This document shows positions 7,842 to 14,227 of a stretch of DNA of 26,421 nucleotides, one piece after another. The stretch covers positions 1 through 26,421 of the IMG/VR virus record IMGVR_UViG_3300030106_006588; one strand, written 5' to 3'. The position numbers and the translations under genes were made by a program. Every line of letters begins with the position of its first letter. The first letter of the stretch is position 1. The notes under the pieces were generated by a model. That model was given only the letters and a program-made list of their open reading frames with translations. It was not told where the DNA came from and did no database searches. This DNA is from a virus.

Positions 7842-8457
7842 GTTGAGGGGTAAGATAAACATCAGCACAGACAGAATGGAAGACCGTTCCTTTTTTTACG
7901 TTTATGCCCTTTTGCATTAATTCTCCACAGTGTTTTACCCTAGCGACATGCCATTCAAGTTCTAAGTTTTTAAGTTTTTGTTTTTGAATATTAATTTGAG
8001 TTTTAGCTGCAGCTTTACATTGTCTACCTAGTTCCCTATCTAATGGTATAGAAAAATTTAGAGTAATCCCTGTGCCCAAGGAATATGCATCTTTATTAGT
8101 TCCTGAATAATTTTGTTGATAATAAAGAATATTACCAGGATTATCAGGAGTTCCATCTCCTATAGGGTTACCATCATCATCAAAATCACCCTTTATATCT
8201 GTTGGATCATATACTGGAGTTTCATATCTGTGATCAAAAGGTTTCTGAAAATTTGAATTAAATGTAGAAAAGGGAGTGATGTTCATCATAGCTCCTTGAC
8301 AGACTATATTTCCTCCATATTGATTGGTGTGAAAACTCCCATTATTGACATTATAATTTTGATTTGTAACACTTCCAGTATTTGATTGACTTACTGCATT
8401 AGCTAATACTGATGTAGGAGAGAGCAGTAAAACTAATGCTATTTTTGAAAAATTGAT
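7792..8457 (-). CDS. Exported protein with lost ATG start (ATC), unknown function
   Basis: The likely mature gene begins at an ATC codon (8457-8455) inside the end of the upstream gene and encodes 221 aa. Read this way it starts NFSKIALVLLLSPTSVLA-NA, a textbook Sec signal peptide, after which come an Asn/Gly-rich region, an Asp-rich loop (DIKGDFDDDGNPIGDG), a strand GTGITLNFSIP and a helical Lys-rich C-terminal part with four Cys in all after the signal. No ATG, GTG or TTG lies near this point; the nearest upstream one (8610) would place the signal peptide internally. A C at + strand position 8455 would make ATG and also give the upstream gene a TGA stop. Family not recognised; export is well supported, function unknown. 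Confidence 0.6.
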   Translation of the reverse strand: MNFSKIALVLLLSPTSVLANAVSQSNTGSVTNQNYNVNNGSFHTNQYGGNIVCQGAMMNITPFSTFNSNFQKPFDHRYETPVYDPTDIKGDFDDDGNPIGDGTPDNPGNILYYQQNYSGTNKDAYSLGTGITLNFSIPLDRELGRQCKAAAKTQINIQKQKLKNLELEWHVARVKHCGELMQKGINVKKGTVFHSVCADVYLTPQPNQIEKHYHSFSSEKK

Positions 8458-8867
8458 TGCGTGACTGTTGTGCTTTCCACGGTTATTTGGCGATTTATAG
8501 TTGTGACGTTGGAGAGCCCTGGCCCCATATAACTTTCCGTTAGTTGGAAGGGAGCTCCGTTTTCTGTCTGTACGAAGGTTGGTTTTGTACTGAAATCTAA
8601 ACCAGTCCATGAGTAACTAACTCCATCTGTAGTTCCATTCGTTTGAACAGCACTTGGTATCATACTACCGCTGTCTTGTAGTTCTACGCCAGTACCTGAA
8701 ACACTATAGGTATATCCTGAATTATAGTCTTTTGAAACCACTGATTCAACTATAGTTTGCTGTGTCGTGGTAGTAGAATTCATAGTCCCAGTTGTGAAGG
8801 CTCCAGTGATAGGTGAGGCTTTTAAAGGGACAGGTAAAAATATAAACAGTAATAAGAACCGTTTCAC
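8439..8867 (-). CDS. Exported Ser/Thr-rich protein, unknown function
   Basis: 142 aa with a GTG start (8867-8865) that overlaps the upstream TAG stop by one base (TAGTG), indicating coupled translation. Residues 1-18 (MKRFLLLFIFLPVPLKAS) are a signal peptide with a basic n-region, Leu/Phe core and a KAS/SP cleavage region. The mature part is Thr/Ser/Gly-rich with beta character (TTTTQQTIVESVVS, YTYSVSGTGVEL), and repeats of SVSGTGV-type text link it to the neighbour at 8867-9352 (SISGSGVN). The last five codons before TAG (S-I-F-Q-K) may be an extension created by loss of a TGA at 8456-8454. No enzyme motif. Export is likely; role unknown. Confidence 0.62.
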   Translation of the reverse strand: MKRFLLLFIFLPVPLKASPITGAFTTGTMNSTTTTQQTIVESVVSKDYNSGYTYSVSGTGVELQDSGSMIPSAVQTNGTTDGVSYSWTGLDFSTKPTFVQTENGAPFQLTESYMGPGLSNVTTINRQITVESTTVTQSIFQK

Positions 8868-9352
8868 TAGTCTAGGGTAAGTCCAACTACAAATTGACCA
8901 GTAACCGTGGTGCCTGCTCCTCCTGCAGTTATTGTAATATCATTTTTAGTATCAATAGTACCTGCTAATGAGCCTGCTACACCAGCCGATGTGCTTGTAA
9001 GATCCCCGAATGGGCTTGTCTCACCAACCGTTAAGCTAGTTGCTACCGTATCACCGGCAGTATAACTACTCGAAAATGAGAAAGCGTCGCCTGAAGTCAA
9101 TTGGCTTGCAGTGATTGGTGTGTAAGCATTTACGCCATTTGTGGCTGCTCCTAGACCGCCTACGCTACCTGTTGTTGTTCCATCGGTAGTATTGACCCCA
9201 GAGCCACTTATACTCATAGAGTTACCAATGCGATCTGCAGCGGTTGCTGCTGCTGAAACCTCTAGTTTTACCGATGAGCTAATTGAGTGAGTAATATCGG
9301 CTTTTACACTAGGGGTTAATAAGATTATTAATAGTGAAAAATACTTTAACAT
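8867..9352 (-). CDS. Exported Ser/Thr/Gly-rich protein, unknown function
   Basis: 161 aa, first gene of a three-gene - strand operon of exported proteins. Residues 1-18 (MLKYFSLLIILLTPSVKA) form a signal peptide with cleavage expected after KA before DITHS. The mature protein is strongly Ser/Thr/Gly/Ala-rich with a beta pattern (SSSVKLEVSAAATAADRIG, SISGSGVNTTDG) and a final strand TVTGQFVVGLTLD that ends in an aspartate after a hydrophobic strand. It contains no cysteine. This composition suggests a secreted or outer-membrane-associated beta protein in the host, but I recognise no named family. An inverted repeat in the divergent intergenic region (9380-9403) may control it. Confidence 0.62.
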   Translation of the reverse strand: MLKYFSLLIILLTPSVKADITHSISSSVKLEVSAAATAADRIGNSMSISGSGVNTTDGTTTGSVGGLGAATNGVNAYTPITASQLTSGDAFSFSSSYTAGDTVATSLTVGETSPFGDLTSTSAGVAGSLAGTIDTKNDITITAGGAGTTVTGQFVVGLTLD

Positions 9353-9379
9353 TTGACTAAAACTAGGGCTTAGTACCTA

Positions 9380-9403
9380 TAAGTTTACATGAAGGTAAAC
9401 TTA
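9380..9403. promoter_or_regulatory. Inverted repeat in divergent intergenic region
   Basis: TAAGTTTAC (9380-9388) and GTAAACTTA (9395-9403) are a perfect 9-bp inverted repeat around a 6-nt spacer, in the 70-nt gap between the exported-protein operon (-) and the membrane protein at 9423 (+). CTTAGTA occurs as a direct repeat at 9369-9375 and 9400-9406. Position fits a shared operator; a hairpin in either leader is the alternative. Confidence 0.5.
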
Positions 9404-9422
9404 GTATGTATGGGATAAAAAA

Positions 9423-9800
9423 ATGACAGAAAATCCAAAAGAAAAGAAGAATGTTTTCTCGAAAATAAAAGAAAACATGGATGACAAAGAAGAACAAATG
9501 GCCTTTTTAGGTACTTTGATTAGACTTGGCGTAATGGTGTGGGCCGGATTTATAATTTCTTTAAACTACATCACAATACCTGGTATCACTGAAGATAGAG
9601 AGGTTAAGGATATAACTTTTATCGCTTCGGTATTTACAGGATGCCTAGCCACCTTTAATATTACCCCAGGTGGTAAGAAGAAAAAAGATGAGAAAGAAGG
9701 AACTAAGTTAGCTTCATCAGGAGTAACTACACAAATATTGCGTATTGAACAAGCTCCTATTAAAATAGTGACTGAAGATATTAATAAAAAGAATGTATAG
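9423..9800 (+). CDS. Two-span membrane protein, holin-like candidate
   Basis: 125 aa. A charged N-terminus (residues 1-25, Lys/Glu/Asp) is followed by two hydrophobic segments, about 28-52 (FLGTLIRLGVMVWAGFIISL) and 63-81 (DITFIASVFTGCLATFNI), separated by a short acidic loop, then a Lys-rich cytoplasmic-looking tail (GGKKKKDEKEG). Size and topology with both termini charged fit a class II-type holin, but many small phage membrane proteins look the same. Its end overlaps the next gene by 8 nt. No other holin candidate of this shape is seen in the window. Membrane location is firm, holin is only a candidate. Confidence 0.6.
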   Translation: MTENPKEKKNVFSKIKENMDDKEEQMAFLGTLIRLGVMVWAGFIISLNYITIPGITEDREVKDITFIASVFTGCLATFNITPGGKKKKDEKEGTKLASSGVTTQILRIEQAPIKIVTEDINKKNV

Positions 9801-10341
9801 TAGACCAAAAAGAAACTGGGGAACTATTGGATTAGTTTCCCTTTTGGGAGTATCAAATATAAGTTTAATAAGTAATTTATCTAATAAAACTAATCTTCCT
9901 GTAATTAATTTACCTGTAGGTCCCTACACTACATATCAGGTAGATGCTTCTGAATTCGGATATAAAATTTCTTATATGGCTAATGATCCCAAGGTTTTAA
10001 ATAGTGTAAGAAGATCTGAAACACCTAAAGGATTTTTTGGTAATAAGACAGAAAAAATCATAATTAGTAAAGAATTTACAATGAACGGTGAGATAATGAA
10101 CTCAGATACCTCTAAAGAAGGATCTACTCCTACAGACAAAGAGATCGCATGTTACAAGATAGAAGGAAGCGGAGAGTCTACAGGAAGGCTTGTAGGAGCC
10201 TCTGTAGGTGTCAAGGCAGCTCCAGCTGTTACTAACATTCCAATAATAGGTTGGATAGCTGCAGGATGGATTACTATGTTTGGTCAGGATAAAGGAGCAG
10301 ATATAGGTGGACAGATAGCCAGAGATTTTAATGATTGTTAA
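9793..10341 (+). CDS. Putative membrane/envelope protein with glycine-rich hydrophobic C-terminus
   Basis: 182 aa, overlapping the preceding gene by 8 nt. Residues 9-29 (WGTIGLVSLLGVSNISLI) are a hydrophobic signal-anchor-like segment after a basic start (YSRPKRN). The central part is polar and beta-like, with one Cys. The C-terminal part, residues 130-175, has glycine-spaced hydrophobic sequence (GRLVGASVGVKAAPAV, IPIIGWIAAGWITMFG, ADIGGQIA) reminiscent of glycine-zipper membrane segments. The operon with the holin-like gene and closeness to exported proteins suggest an envelope role, perhaps in lysis or superinfection exclusion. The family is not recognised. Confidence 0.5.
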   Translation: MYSRPKRNWGTIGLVSLLGVSNISLISNLSNKTNLPVINLPVGPYTTYQVDASEFGYKISYMANDPKVLNSVRRSETPKGFFGNKTEKIIISKEFTMNGEIMNSDTSKEGSTPTDKEIACYKIEGSGESTGRLVGASVGVKAAPAVTNIPIIGWIAAGWITMFGQDKGADIGGQIARDFNDC

Positions 10342-10363
10342 TAAGTTATTCTAGGGTTATACT
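10335..10363 (+). promoter_or_regulatory. Sigma70-type promoter candidate
   Basis: TTGTTA (10335-10340) and TATACT (10358-10363) are separated by exactly 17 nt, matching the bacterial -35/-10 consensus at 4/6 and 5/6 positions. Transcription would start near 10370, about 15 nt before the ATG at 10385. The -35 overlaps the stop of the previous gene. Confidence 0.5.
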
Positions 10364-10384
10364 CTAAATAGTTACTTATTAAAC

Positions 10385-10615
10385 ATGTCTTGTGGATTAG
10401 AAATGGACAAGCTTAAAGATTTTGACAAGCAATTAGATGAACAAGCTACCACATTAGCAAATCAAATTCAACAATTAGAAACTCAATTAGCCACTGCCAA
10501 AAATACCTATTTAAAGGTTTTAGGTGCAAAAGAATTTTCAACTTCATTAATTAAAGAAGCCACACCAGCTGATGAAGCTACAGCTGAAGTTGTGCCAGAG
10601 GCAAGTGGTGATTAA
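10385..10615 (+). CDS. Small coiled-coil protein
   Basis: 76 aa. Residues 6-48 are a clear heptad-like amphipathic helix (KLKDFDKQLDEQATTLANQI, QQLETQLATAKNTYLKVLG) and the C-terminus is acidic and Ala/Pro-rich (ATPADEATAEVVPEASGD). There is no membrane segment. It is the first gene after a well-formed promoter candidate, and the next gene starts 2 nt after its stop. An oligomerising or scaffolding role is possible, but there is no recognisable family. Confidence 0.55.
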   Translation: MSCGLEMDKLKDFDKQLDEQATTLANQIQQLETQLATAKNTYLKVLGAKEFSTSLIKEATPADEATAEVVPEASGD

Positions 10616-10616
10616 G

Positions 10617-10841
10617 ATGTTAAGGGAGATGAATAGAGATAGATATAAAGCCTTACAACTATTAGCAGATCATTTACGCACTCCACCAAAAGATTTGTCT
10701 TTAGATGCTATTTTTAATGACGTAAAAGATGAAGATCTTAAATGGGTAACAGAAAAAATTCATTATTATTTATTAAGACTTCTCGAAGATGCAGACTATG
10801 AAAAAGAAGAAGAGGTGGAGTTAATTTCATTAATGGAATAA
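10617..10841 (+). CDS. Small acidic helical protein
   Basis: 74 aa from the ATG at 10617, one base after the previous stop; the frame stays open further upstream but only inside the preceding gene, so this start is preferred. The protein is helical and acidic towards the end (LREMNRDRYKALQLLADHLR, then TEKIHYYLLRLLEDADYEKE, ending EEEVELISLME). The arrangement resembles small regulatory or inhibitor proteins but I cannot assign it. Coupled to the coiled-coil gene upstream; 58 nt of spacing follow before the HNH gene. Confidence 0.5.
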   Translation: MLREMNRDRYKALQLLADHLRTPPKDLSLDAIFNDVKDEDLKWVTEKIHYYLLRLLEDADYEKEEEVELISLME

Positions 10842-10899
10842 TCAATACACTTGTGTAAGTTTATGCAGCATAAAGTTTCTACAAGGTTGCAAGGTACAT

Positions 10900-11307
10900 G
10901 TGATTCACTGCGAGCAAGATCTTCTAGCAAATTTAATTGAACTCTCTCCAAAAAATGCTCGCCATAAATTTCGACAATGTATATTTGAATCTTGGAATTG
11001 GAAATGTGCTTACTGTGACAAAGTATTAGATAACAAAACAGCAACTATTGATCATATACTTCCAAAATTTAAAGGTGGACATAATGTTAAGTCAAATATG
11101 ATTTGTTCTTGTTCCAAATGTAATAGATTAAAAGGATCACATCTTTTAAAAGATTGGTACAATCCCACATATAAGTTTTACCAAGAGGAGAGACTTGATA
11201 AGATAAAGCAGTGGATGGATCAAGATAACTCTATTAAAATCCTCTCCCCTGATACAGCAACACCATATATCACAAATGAATTCTACATTGGATGGGCAGC
11301 TTCCTGA
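10900..11307 (+). CDS. HNH endonuclease
   Basis: 135 aa from a GTG with AAGG 5 nt upstream; there is no in-frame ATG before it. The core is a zinc-ribbon HNH domain: C36-x2-C39 (WKCAYCDK), D51-H52 (ATIDHILPKFKGGH), N66, and C71-x2-C74 followed by N75 (SCSKCNRLKGS). His52 would be the general base, and the four Cys bind structural zinc. The N-terminal helix (SPKNARHKFRQCIFE) is typical of phage free-standing HNH nucleases of this length. All key residues are present, so it should be active. It may be a homing-type or genome-processing nuclease. The next gene begins inside its last 32 nt. Confidence 0.85.
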   Translation: MIHCEQDLLANLIELSPKNARHKFRQCIFESWNWKCAYCDKVLDNKTATIDHILPKFKGGHNVKSNMICSCSKCNRLKGSHLLKDWYNPTYKFYQEERLDKIKQWMDQDNSIKILSPDTATPYITNEFYIGWAAS

Positions 11308-11485
11308 AGACCAAGCTAAAGCATTTGCAAAGCAGTATGCAAAAGAGTTACAGGAAGAGAAACAAGCAAAAAATGATGCTTTGGTAGAAGCAAGATCCTT
11401 AAAAGAAGGAGATACTGCTTTGTATGGTAAACCAGGCCAAGATTTAAATTCTAAAATACAATCAGGAGAGATAAAAATTATTTAA
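11276..11485 (+). CDS. Small charged protein overlapping HNH gene
   Basis: 69 aa; the ATG at 11276 lies within the last 32 nt of the HNH gene in another frame. Residues 10-45 form a helix rich in Ala/Lys/Glu/Gln (EDQAKAFAKQYAKELQEEKQ), followed by SLKEGDTALYGKPGQDLNSK and a short strand IKII. No membrane segment or known motif. The overlap suggests co-translation with HNH. Function unknown. Confidence 0.5.
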   Translation: MNSTLDGQLPEDQAKAFAKQYAKELQEEKQAKNDALVEARSLKEGDTALYGKPGQDLNSKIQSGEIKII

Positions 11486-11561
11486 CAAGAAATAATCTAT
11501 AAAACCCAATGGCATCTTCAAGTTACAATGACATATATGACTTGTAATAAAGAAAGAACTG

Positions 11562-11849
11562 ATGTCAAAGAGGGCAAAAGCTAAAAAACTTTCAAAAGAA
11601 CATTTGAAATGTAATAAACCTAGAAGGACTCCTAATCATAAAACAAAATCTCATGTAGTAAAAGCATGTGATAATGGCAAAGAAAAACTAATAAGATTTG
11701 GTCAGCAAGGTGTCAAAGGTGCTGGTAAAAATCCAAAAACTGCTAAAGAAAAAGCAAGAAAGAAATCTTATTATGCTAGACATAATGCTCAAGATAAGAA
11801 TCCTAGTAAAATGTCAGCTAGATATTGGTCACATAAAGTTAAGTGGTAA
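11562..11849 (+). CDS. Small highly basic protein, likely nucleic-acid binding
   Basis: 95 aa, rich in Lys/Arg throughout (SKRAKAKKLSKEHLKCNK, KTAKEKARKKSYYARH). The core KSHVVKACDNGKEKLIRFGQ followed by GVKGAGKNPKTAK and C-terminal MSARYWSHKVKW matches a small phage/bacterial protein of unknown function that I have seen as a conserved unit. Basic charge suggests DNA or RNA binding. The stop (11847-11849) abuts the stop of the convergent oxygenase gene with no spacing. The 76 nt before it (11486-11561) contain only a 12-codon ORF and no obvious promoter. Confidence 0.6.
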   Translation: MSKRAKAKKLSKEHLKCNKPRRTPNHKTKSHVVKACDNGKEKLIRFGQQGVKGAGKNPKTAKEKARKKSYYARHNAQDKNPSKMSARYWSHKVKW

Positions 11850-12644
11850 TTAAATAAGACTCCAACTTCTCCACCATTTAGTAATTATATATTTATCTCC
11901 ACTAATAGGTGGTAAAGCCTCATGAAGCGTTTTAAAATTTGGAATTCCGTTAAAAAATAAGTTATTCCAAGCAATTAATAAGCCTTTTTTTGGTTTTATC
12001 TTTAAATTAAGATGTTTGAAATAAGTTTCTCCCCCATCTTCAACATCATTTAGATATATCATTGTTGTCCAAGTTCTCTGACCCATCCATTCACAATAAG
12101 TTTTGTATTCAGCTGTAAATGGAGCAAAGAAATCATGATGTTCTTTGTAATATTCTCCTATTGCATATTTTTGACCTTGCATATTTTCCCCAATAAAAGG
12201 ATTTAAATTTAACAAATTTACTAATTTTTTATCAATATTTAAAAAAAATTCATCTTCAAAGTATCCTAAACTTGCCGATTGACTTGTTCTGTAATCATTC
12301 ACAAGGCAGGAATCATTTGGATCTGCAACTGTAGATGCTGTTAGTCGAGAATCTATAAAAGTAATCATATCAGTGCATTCGTTGTCTGTTAGAAAATTTT
12401 CGTGTTTATATACTTGAGTAAATGGATATTTAATTCTTTCACATTGAGTAGTTAATCTATTTTTATAAAAATCTAAATAATTAATTTTTTTTGGTTTTTT
12501 CTTAAAAGAACAAACTTTAAACAAATATTTAATATCTTCATCATTTAATTTATATGTATTTTTAAATTCACGTATCACTTGCGTTTTACTAGCACCACTT
12601 AAGGCACATTCCATAAATCTTTCTATTATGTAATCGTTTTTCAC
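11850..12644 (-). CDS. 2OG-Fe(II) oxygenase (prolyl 4-hydroxylase-like)
   Basis: 264 aa from GTG at 12644; an ATG at residue 11 is an alternative start. The C-terminal domain has the complete P4H-type iron/cosubstrate set: H169-x-D171 (YYKEHHDFFAPFT), distal H241 (KTLHEALPP) and Lys251 ten residues later for 2-oxoglutarate binding (GDKYIITKWW), plus the usual MIYLNDVEDGGETYF strand. Residues 1-75 are a separate helical Lys-rich region. Such enzymes hydroxylate protein side chains using O2 and 2-oxoglutarate, and they are common in marine cyanophages; the substrate here is unknown. An array of alternating TTTTAG/CTAAAA half-sites lies just upstream. Confidence 0.88.
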   Translation of the reverse strand: MKNDYIIERFMECALSGASKTQVIREFKNTYKLNDEDIKYLFKVCSFKKKPKKINYLDFYKNRLTTQCERIKYPFTQVYKHENFLTDNECTDMITFIDSRLTASTVADPNDSCLVNDYRTSQSASLGYFEDEFFLNIDKKLVNLLNLNPFIGENMQGQKYAIGEYYKEHHDFFAPFTAEYKTYCEWMGQRTWTTMIYLNDVEDGGETYFKHLNLKIKPKKGLLIAWNNLFFNGIPNFKTLHEALPPISGDKYIITKWWRSWSLI

Positions 12645-12650
12645 CCTAAG

Positions 12651-12685
12651 TTTTAGTAGTCCTAAAATGATTTTAGACGCTAAAT
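12651..12685. promoter_or_regulatory. Alternating TTTTAG/CTAAAA half-sites between divergent genes
   Basis: TTTTAG (12651-12656), CTAAAA (12662-12667), TTTTAG (12671-12676) and CTAAAT (12680-12685) alternate in orientation. The middle pair makes a perfect 15-bp palindrome, CTAAAATGATTTTAG (12662-12676). The array fills the 47-nt gap between the oxygenase start (-) and the 32-aa gene start (+), a good place for a shared operator. Confidence 0.5.
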
Positions 12686-12691
12686 AGGATT

Positions 12692-12790
12692 ATGGAAGTA
12701 GTCGCTGTCAGTTTCATCATCTTATTTGGGAGCACATATGGGGTGGGAACACTTTTTTTAACACGAAAAGATTCTGATAAACTAAATTAA
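12692..12790 (+). CDS. 32-aa single-pass membrane peptide
   Basis: The ATG at 12692 is preceded by AGGAT. The peptide begins MEVVAVSFIILFGSTYGVGT, continues with a few more hydrophobic residues, then has a charged tail (RKDSDKLN) and stops at 12788-12790. One membrane span with a charged C-terminus is the shape of photosystem or cytochrome-complex small subunits, but I could not match it to a named one. It is 50 nt upstream of the NblA-like gene and divergent from the oxygenase. RBS and composition support a real gene; its function is unknown. Confidence 0.55.
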   Translation: MEVVAVSFIILFGSTYGVGTLFLTRKDSDKLN

Positions 12791-12840
12791 TTGCTGATTA
12801 ATTCACTGTTGGTACTATATGTATAAAGGTTTTTATTTAT

Positions 12841-13053
12841 ATGGATCTTAACCTTCCGACAAATGTTGAATTTTCTATTCATGCTGCGTCTTTGGCGATA
12901 CAATCTTTAGATAGAGTAGAATTGGAAGAGGCATTTATCGAGCTTTTACATCAAAAAGCATTAGATCGTCAGATGTTTTACGGCATACTGAAGGATCATG
13001 GCATTGATGCCAACATTCAATTCCAGCTCTCTACTGAAGGGCAAATTTCTTAA
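12841..13053 (+). CDS. nblA: NblA-like phycobilisome-degradation adaptor
   Basis: 70 aa. Residues 9-53 align without gaps to the cyanobacterial NblA core (from memory of the family): F-S-I-x9-Q near the start of helix 1, then LEEAFIELLHQKALDRQMFY, then GILKDHGI, paralleling F-N-L...VxNMSxEQAQ-FLVxLYxQM-VRE-Y-ELLKHQWG. NblA is a small helical adaptor that tethers phycobilisomes to the Clp protease during nitrogen or sulphur starvation; phage copies are known in freshwater cyanophages and at least one uncultured marine one. The usual W-G after LKxH is H-G here, so divergence is real. A 50-nt AT-rich leader (TATATGTATAAAGG) precedes it. Moderately sure of the family. Confidence 0.6.
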   Translation: MDLNLPTNVEFSIHAASLAIQSLDRVELEEAFIELLHQKALDRQMFYGILKDHGIDANIQFQLSTEGQIS

Positions 13054-13058
13054 GAAAC

Positions 13059-13442
13059 ATGGCTACAAGAACGATTGAGGCAACTCTAGATAGATTCAGT
13101 GTTGATGCTGGATCTGAGATTACATATCTCGGACCTACAGCAGCAGGTAATAAAGGTGATGCGGTAAGAGGATTTAGGGTTAATCCTGGGAGCACAGGGG
13201 ACATTAAAGTGACTATTGATAGATCAGAGGGTGTAAATACAATTCAAATATTTCAAGAAGATGCTTTTGCCACAGGTAGTGCTCCTACTGGATTTCAAAA
13301 ATTCTTTGACATAGCAAAAGCTGGTAAGGGTAAGGGAGCTGTAGGTGTCACAGTAACTAATGCTGCCAAGAACTATGTTGTACTTTTAGAATTAGATGGT
13401 TATTCTGAAGTAAGCTATAACGGTTCTGTTGTCGTCCCATAA
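13059..13442 (+). CDS. Putative beta-rich structural protein
   Basis: 127 aa, starting 5 nt after the NblA-like gene stop. It is predicted to be beta-rich: TRTIEATLDRFSVDAGSEI, GDIKVTIDRSEGVNTIQIFQ, then GAVGVTVTNAAKNYVVLLEL and YNGSVVVP. Length and strand pattern suggest a compact Ig-like or head-decoration-type fold, but no family is recognised. No signal peptide. The next gene starts inside its final 14 nt. Confidence 0.5.
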   Translation: MATRTIEATLDRFSVDAGSEITYLGPTAAGNKGDAVRGFRVNPGSTGDIKVTIDRSEGVNTIQIFQEDAFATGSAPTGFQKFFDIAKAGKGKGAVGVTVTNAAKNYVVLLELDGYSEVSYNGSVVVP

Positions 13443-14145
13443 ATATTCTTTATTTACTGAAAAAGGTTATCAATTAACAAAAAAATATACTGTTCCTAGA
13501 ACTTATCTAGGAATGGGTAAATATGCTGCATATAAAGATTTTGGTGAAAGTGTTTGGAGAATAGGTTATGGGAGTGAAATTATAGATAATCATTACTTGG
13601 ATGCTAATGATAAAGCAACTCAAGATGACATTGATAAACAATTTTATGAAGATTTAAAGGGCTTTGCAAAAGATGTTGAGCAATACATTTTTGTCAATTT
13701 AAATAAAAATAAACGAGCAGCCCTTTTGAGTTTTGCTCATAGTATTGGTTTATGTTCATTTAAATCTTGTAAATTACTTGATTTAATAAACAGTTACGGG
13801 TCTAAAAATAAAATAATAAAAGAGTGGAGTCCCTATATTAATCGTATATGGATGTCAGGAGGCGACCTGATGATCGATAGGAGGCGTACAGAGTTAGATA
13901 TGTACTTTGCCCCAGATAAAGAAATACCTACCTTCTATCGCCATAAATGCCATGCTAAGGTTTGTCTATTAAATATTGCGGAAACTTATAACGGATCTGC
14001 CACACAAATTAAAGGTATTGAATATTTAGAAAAAAAAATTAAAGAACTTGACCCATCTGGGGACATACTTCGTCAGTTTTTTCGATACTGGAACAGTACT
14101 CCAAGTGGTCTAGGATCTCCTTTGCGTCGTAAGGTCGATCCTTAA
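13429..14145 (+). CDS. Phage lysozyme-like protein with altered active site
   Basis: 238 aa from a TTG overlapping the previous gene by 14 nt. It has the phage-lysozyme frame: YAAYKDFGESVWRIGYGSE (residues 32-50) corresponds to the beta-hairpin of T4-type lysozymes, followed by NLNKNKRAALLSFAHSIGLC and helical ends. Asp37 fits the catalytic Asp, but the position of the catalytic Glu about nine residues before it is a Gly in GMGKY, and the Thr position carries Arg. The last 90 residues add WMSGGDLMIDRRRTELDMYF and a basic tail. It could be a structural or regulatory lysozyme homologue or use another Glu. It overlaps the convergent gene at 14039 by 107 nt. Confidence 0.6.
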   Translation: MSSHKYSLFTEKGYQLTKKYTVPRTYLGMGKYAAYKDFGESVWRIGYGSEIIDNHYLDANDKATQDDIDKQFYEDLKGFAKDVEQYIFVNLNKNKRAALLSFAHSIGLCSFKSCKLLDLINSYGSKNKIIKEWSPYINRIWMSGGDLMIDRRRTELDMYFAPDKEIPTFYRHKCHAKVCLLNIAETYNGSATQIKGIEYLEKKIKELDPSGDILRQFFRYWNSTPSGLGSPLRRKVDP

Positions 14146-14227
14146 GCCAATCAATACAATCCATTAGTAAAAGTTCTCGACTATAATTTTTTTCAAATTC
14201 TTTGTAATTAATCGAAGTCTCGGTCAT
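14039..14227 (-). CDS. Small acidic protein nested between two overlapping genes
   Basis: 62 aa from the ATG at 14227, which lies 20 nt inside the end of the MazG-like gene in another frame. Its C-terminal 107 nt overlap the convergent lysozyme-like gene. The sequence (EFEKNYSRELLLMDCIDWLK, DAKEILDHLEYC) is helical, acidic and ordinary for a real small protein, with a TNYKEF-type start and no low-complexity. Overlap with the preceding same-strand gene is typical of coupling. The long antisense overlap with a real gene makes the final residues less certain. Family not recognised. Confidence 0.5.
   Translation of the reverse strand: MTETSINYKEFEKNYSRELLLMDCIDWLKDRPYDAKEILDHLEYCSSIEKTDEVCPQMGQVL

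Noticed and set aside
11508-11546. 12-codon frame (MASSSYNDIYDL) before the basic protein gene
   Set aside because: Too short, no overlap with neighbours and no repeat or leader-peptide signature.
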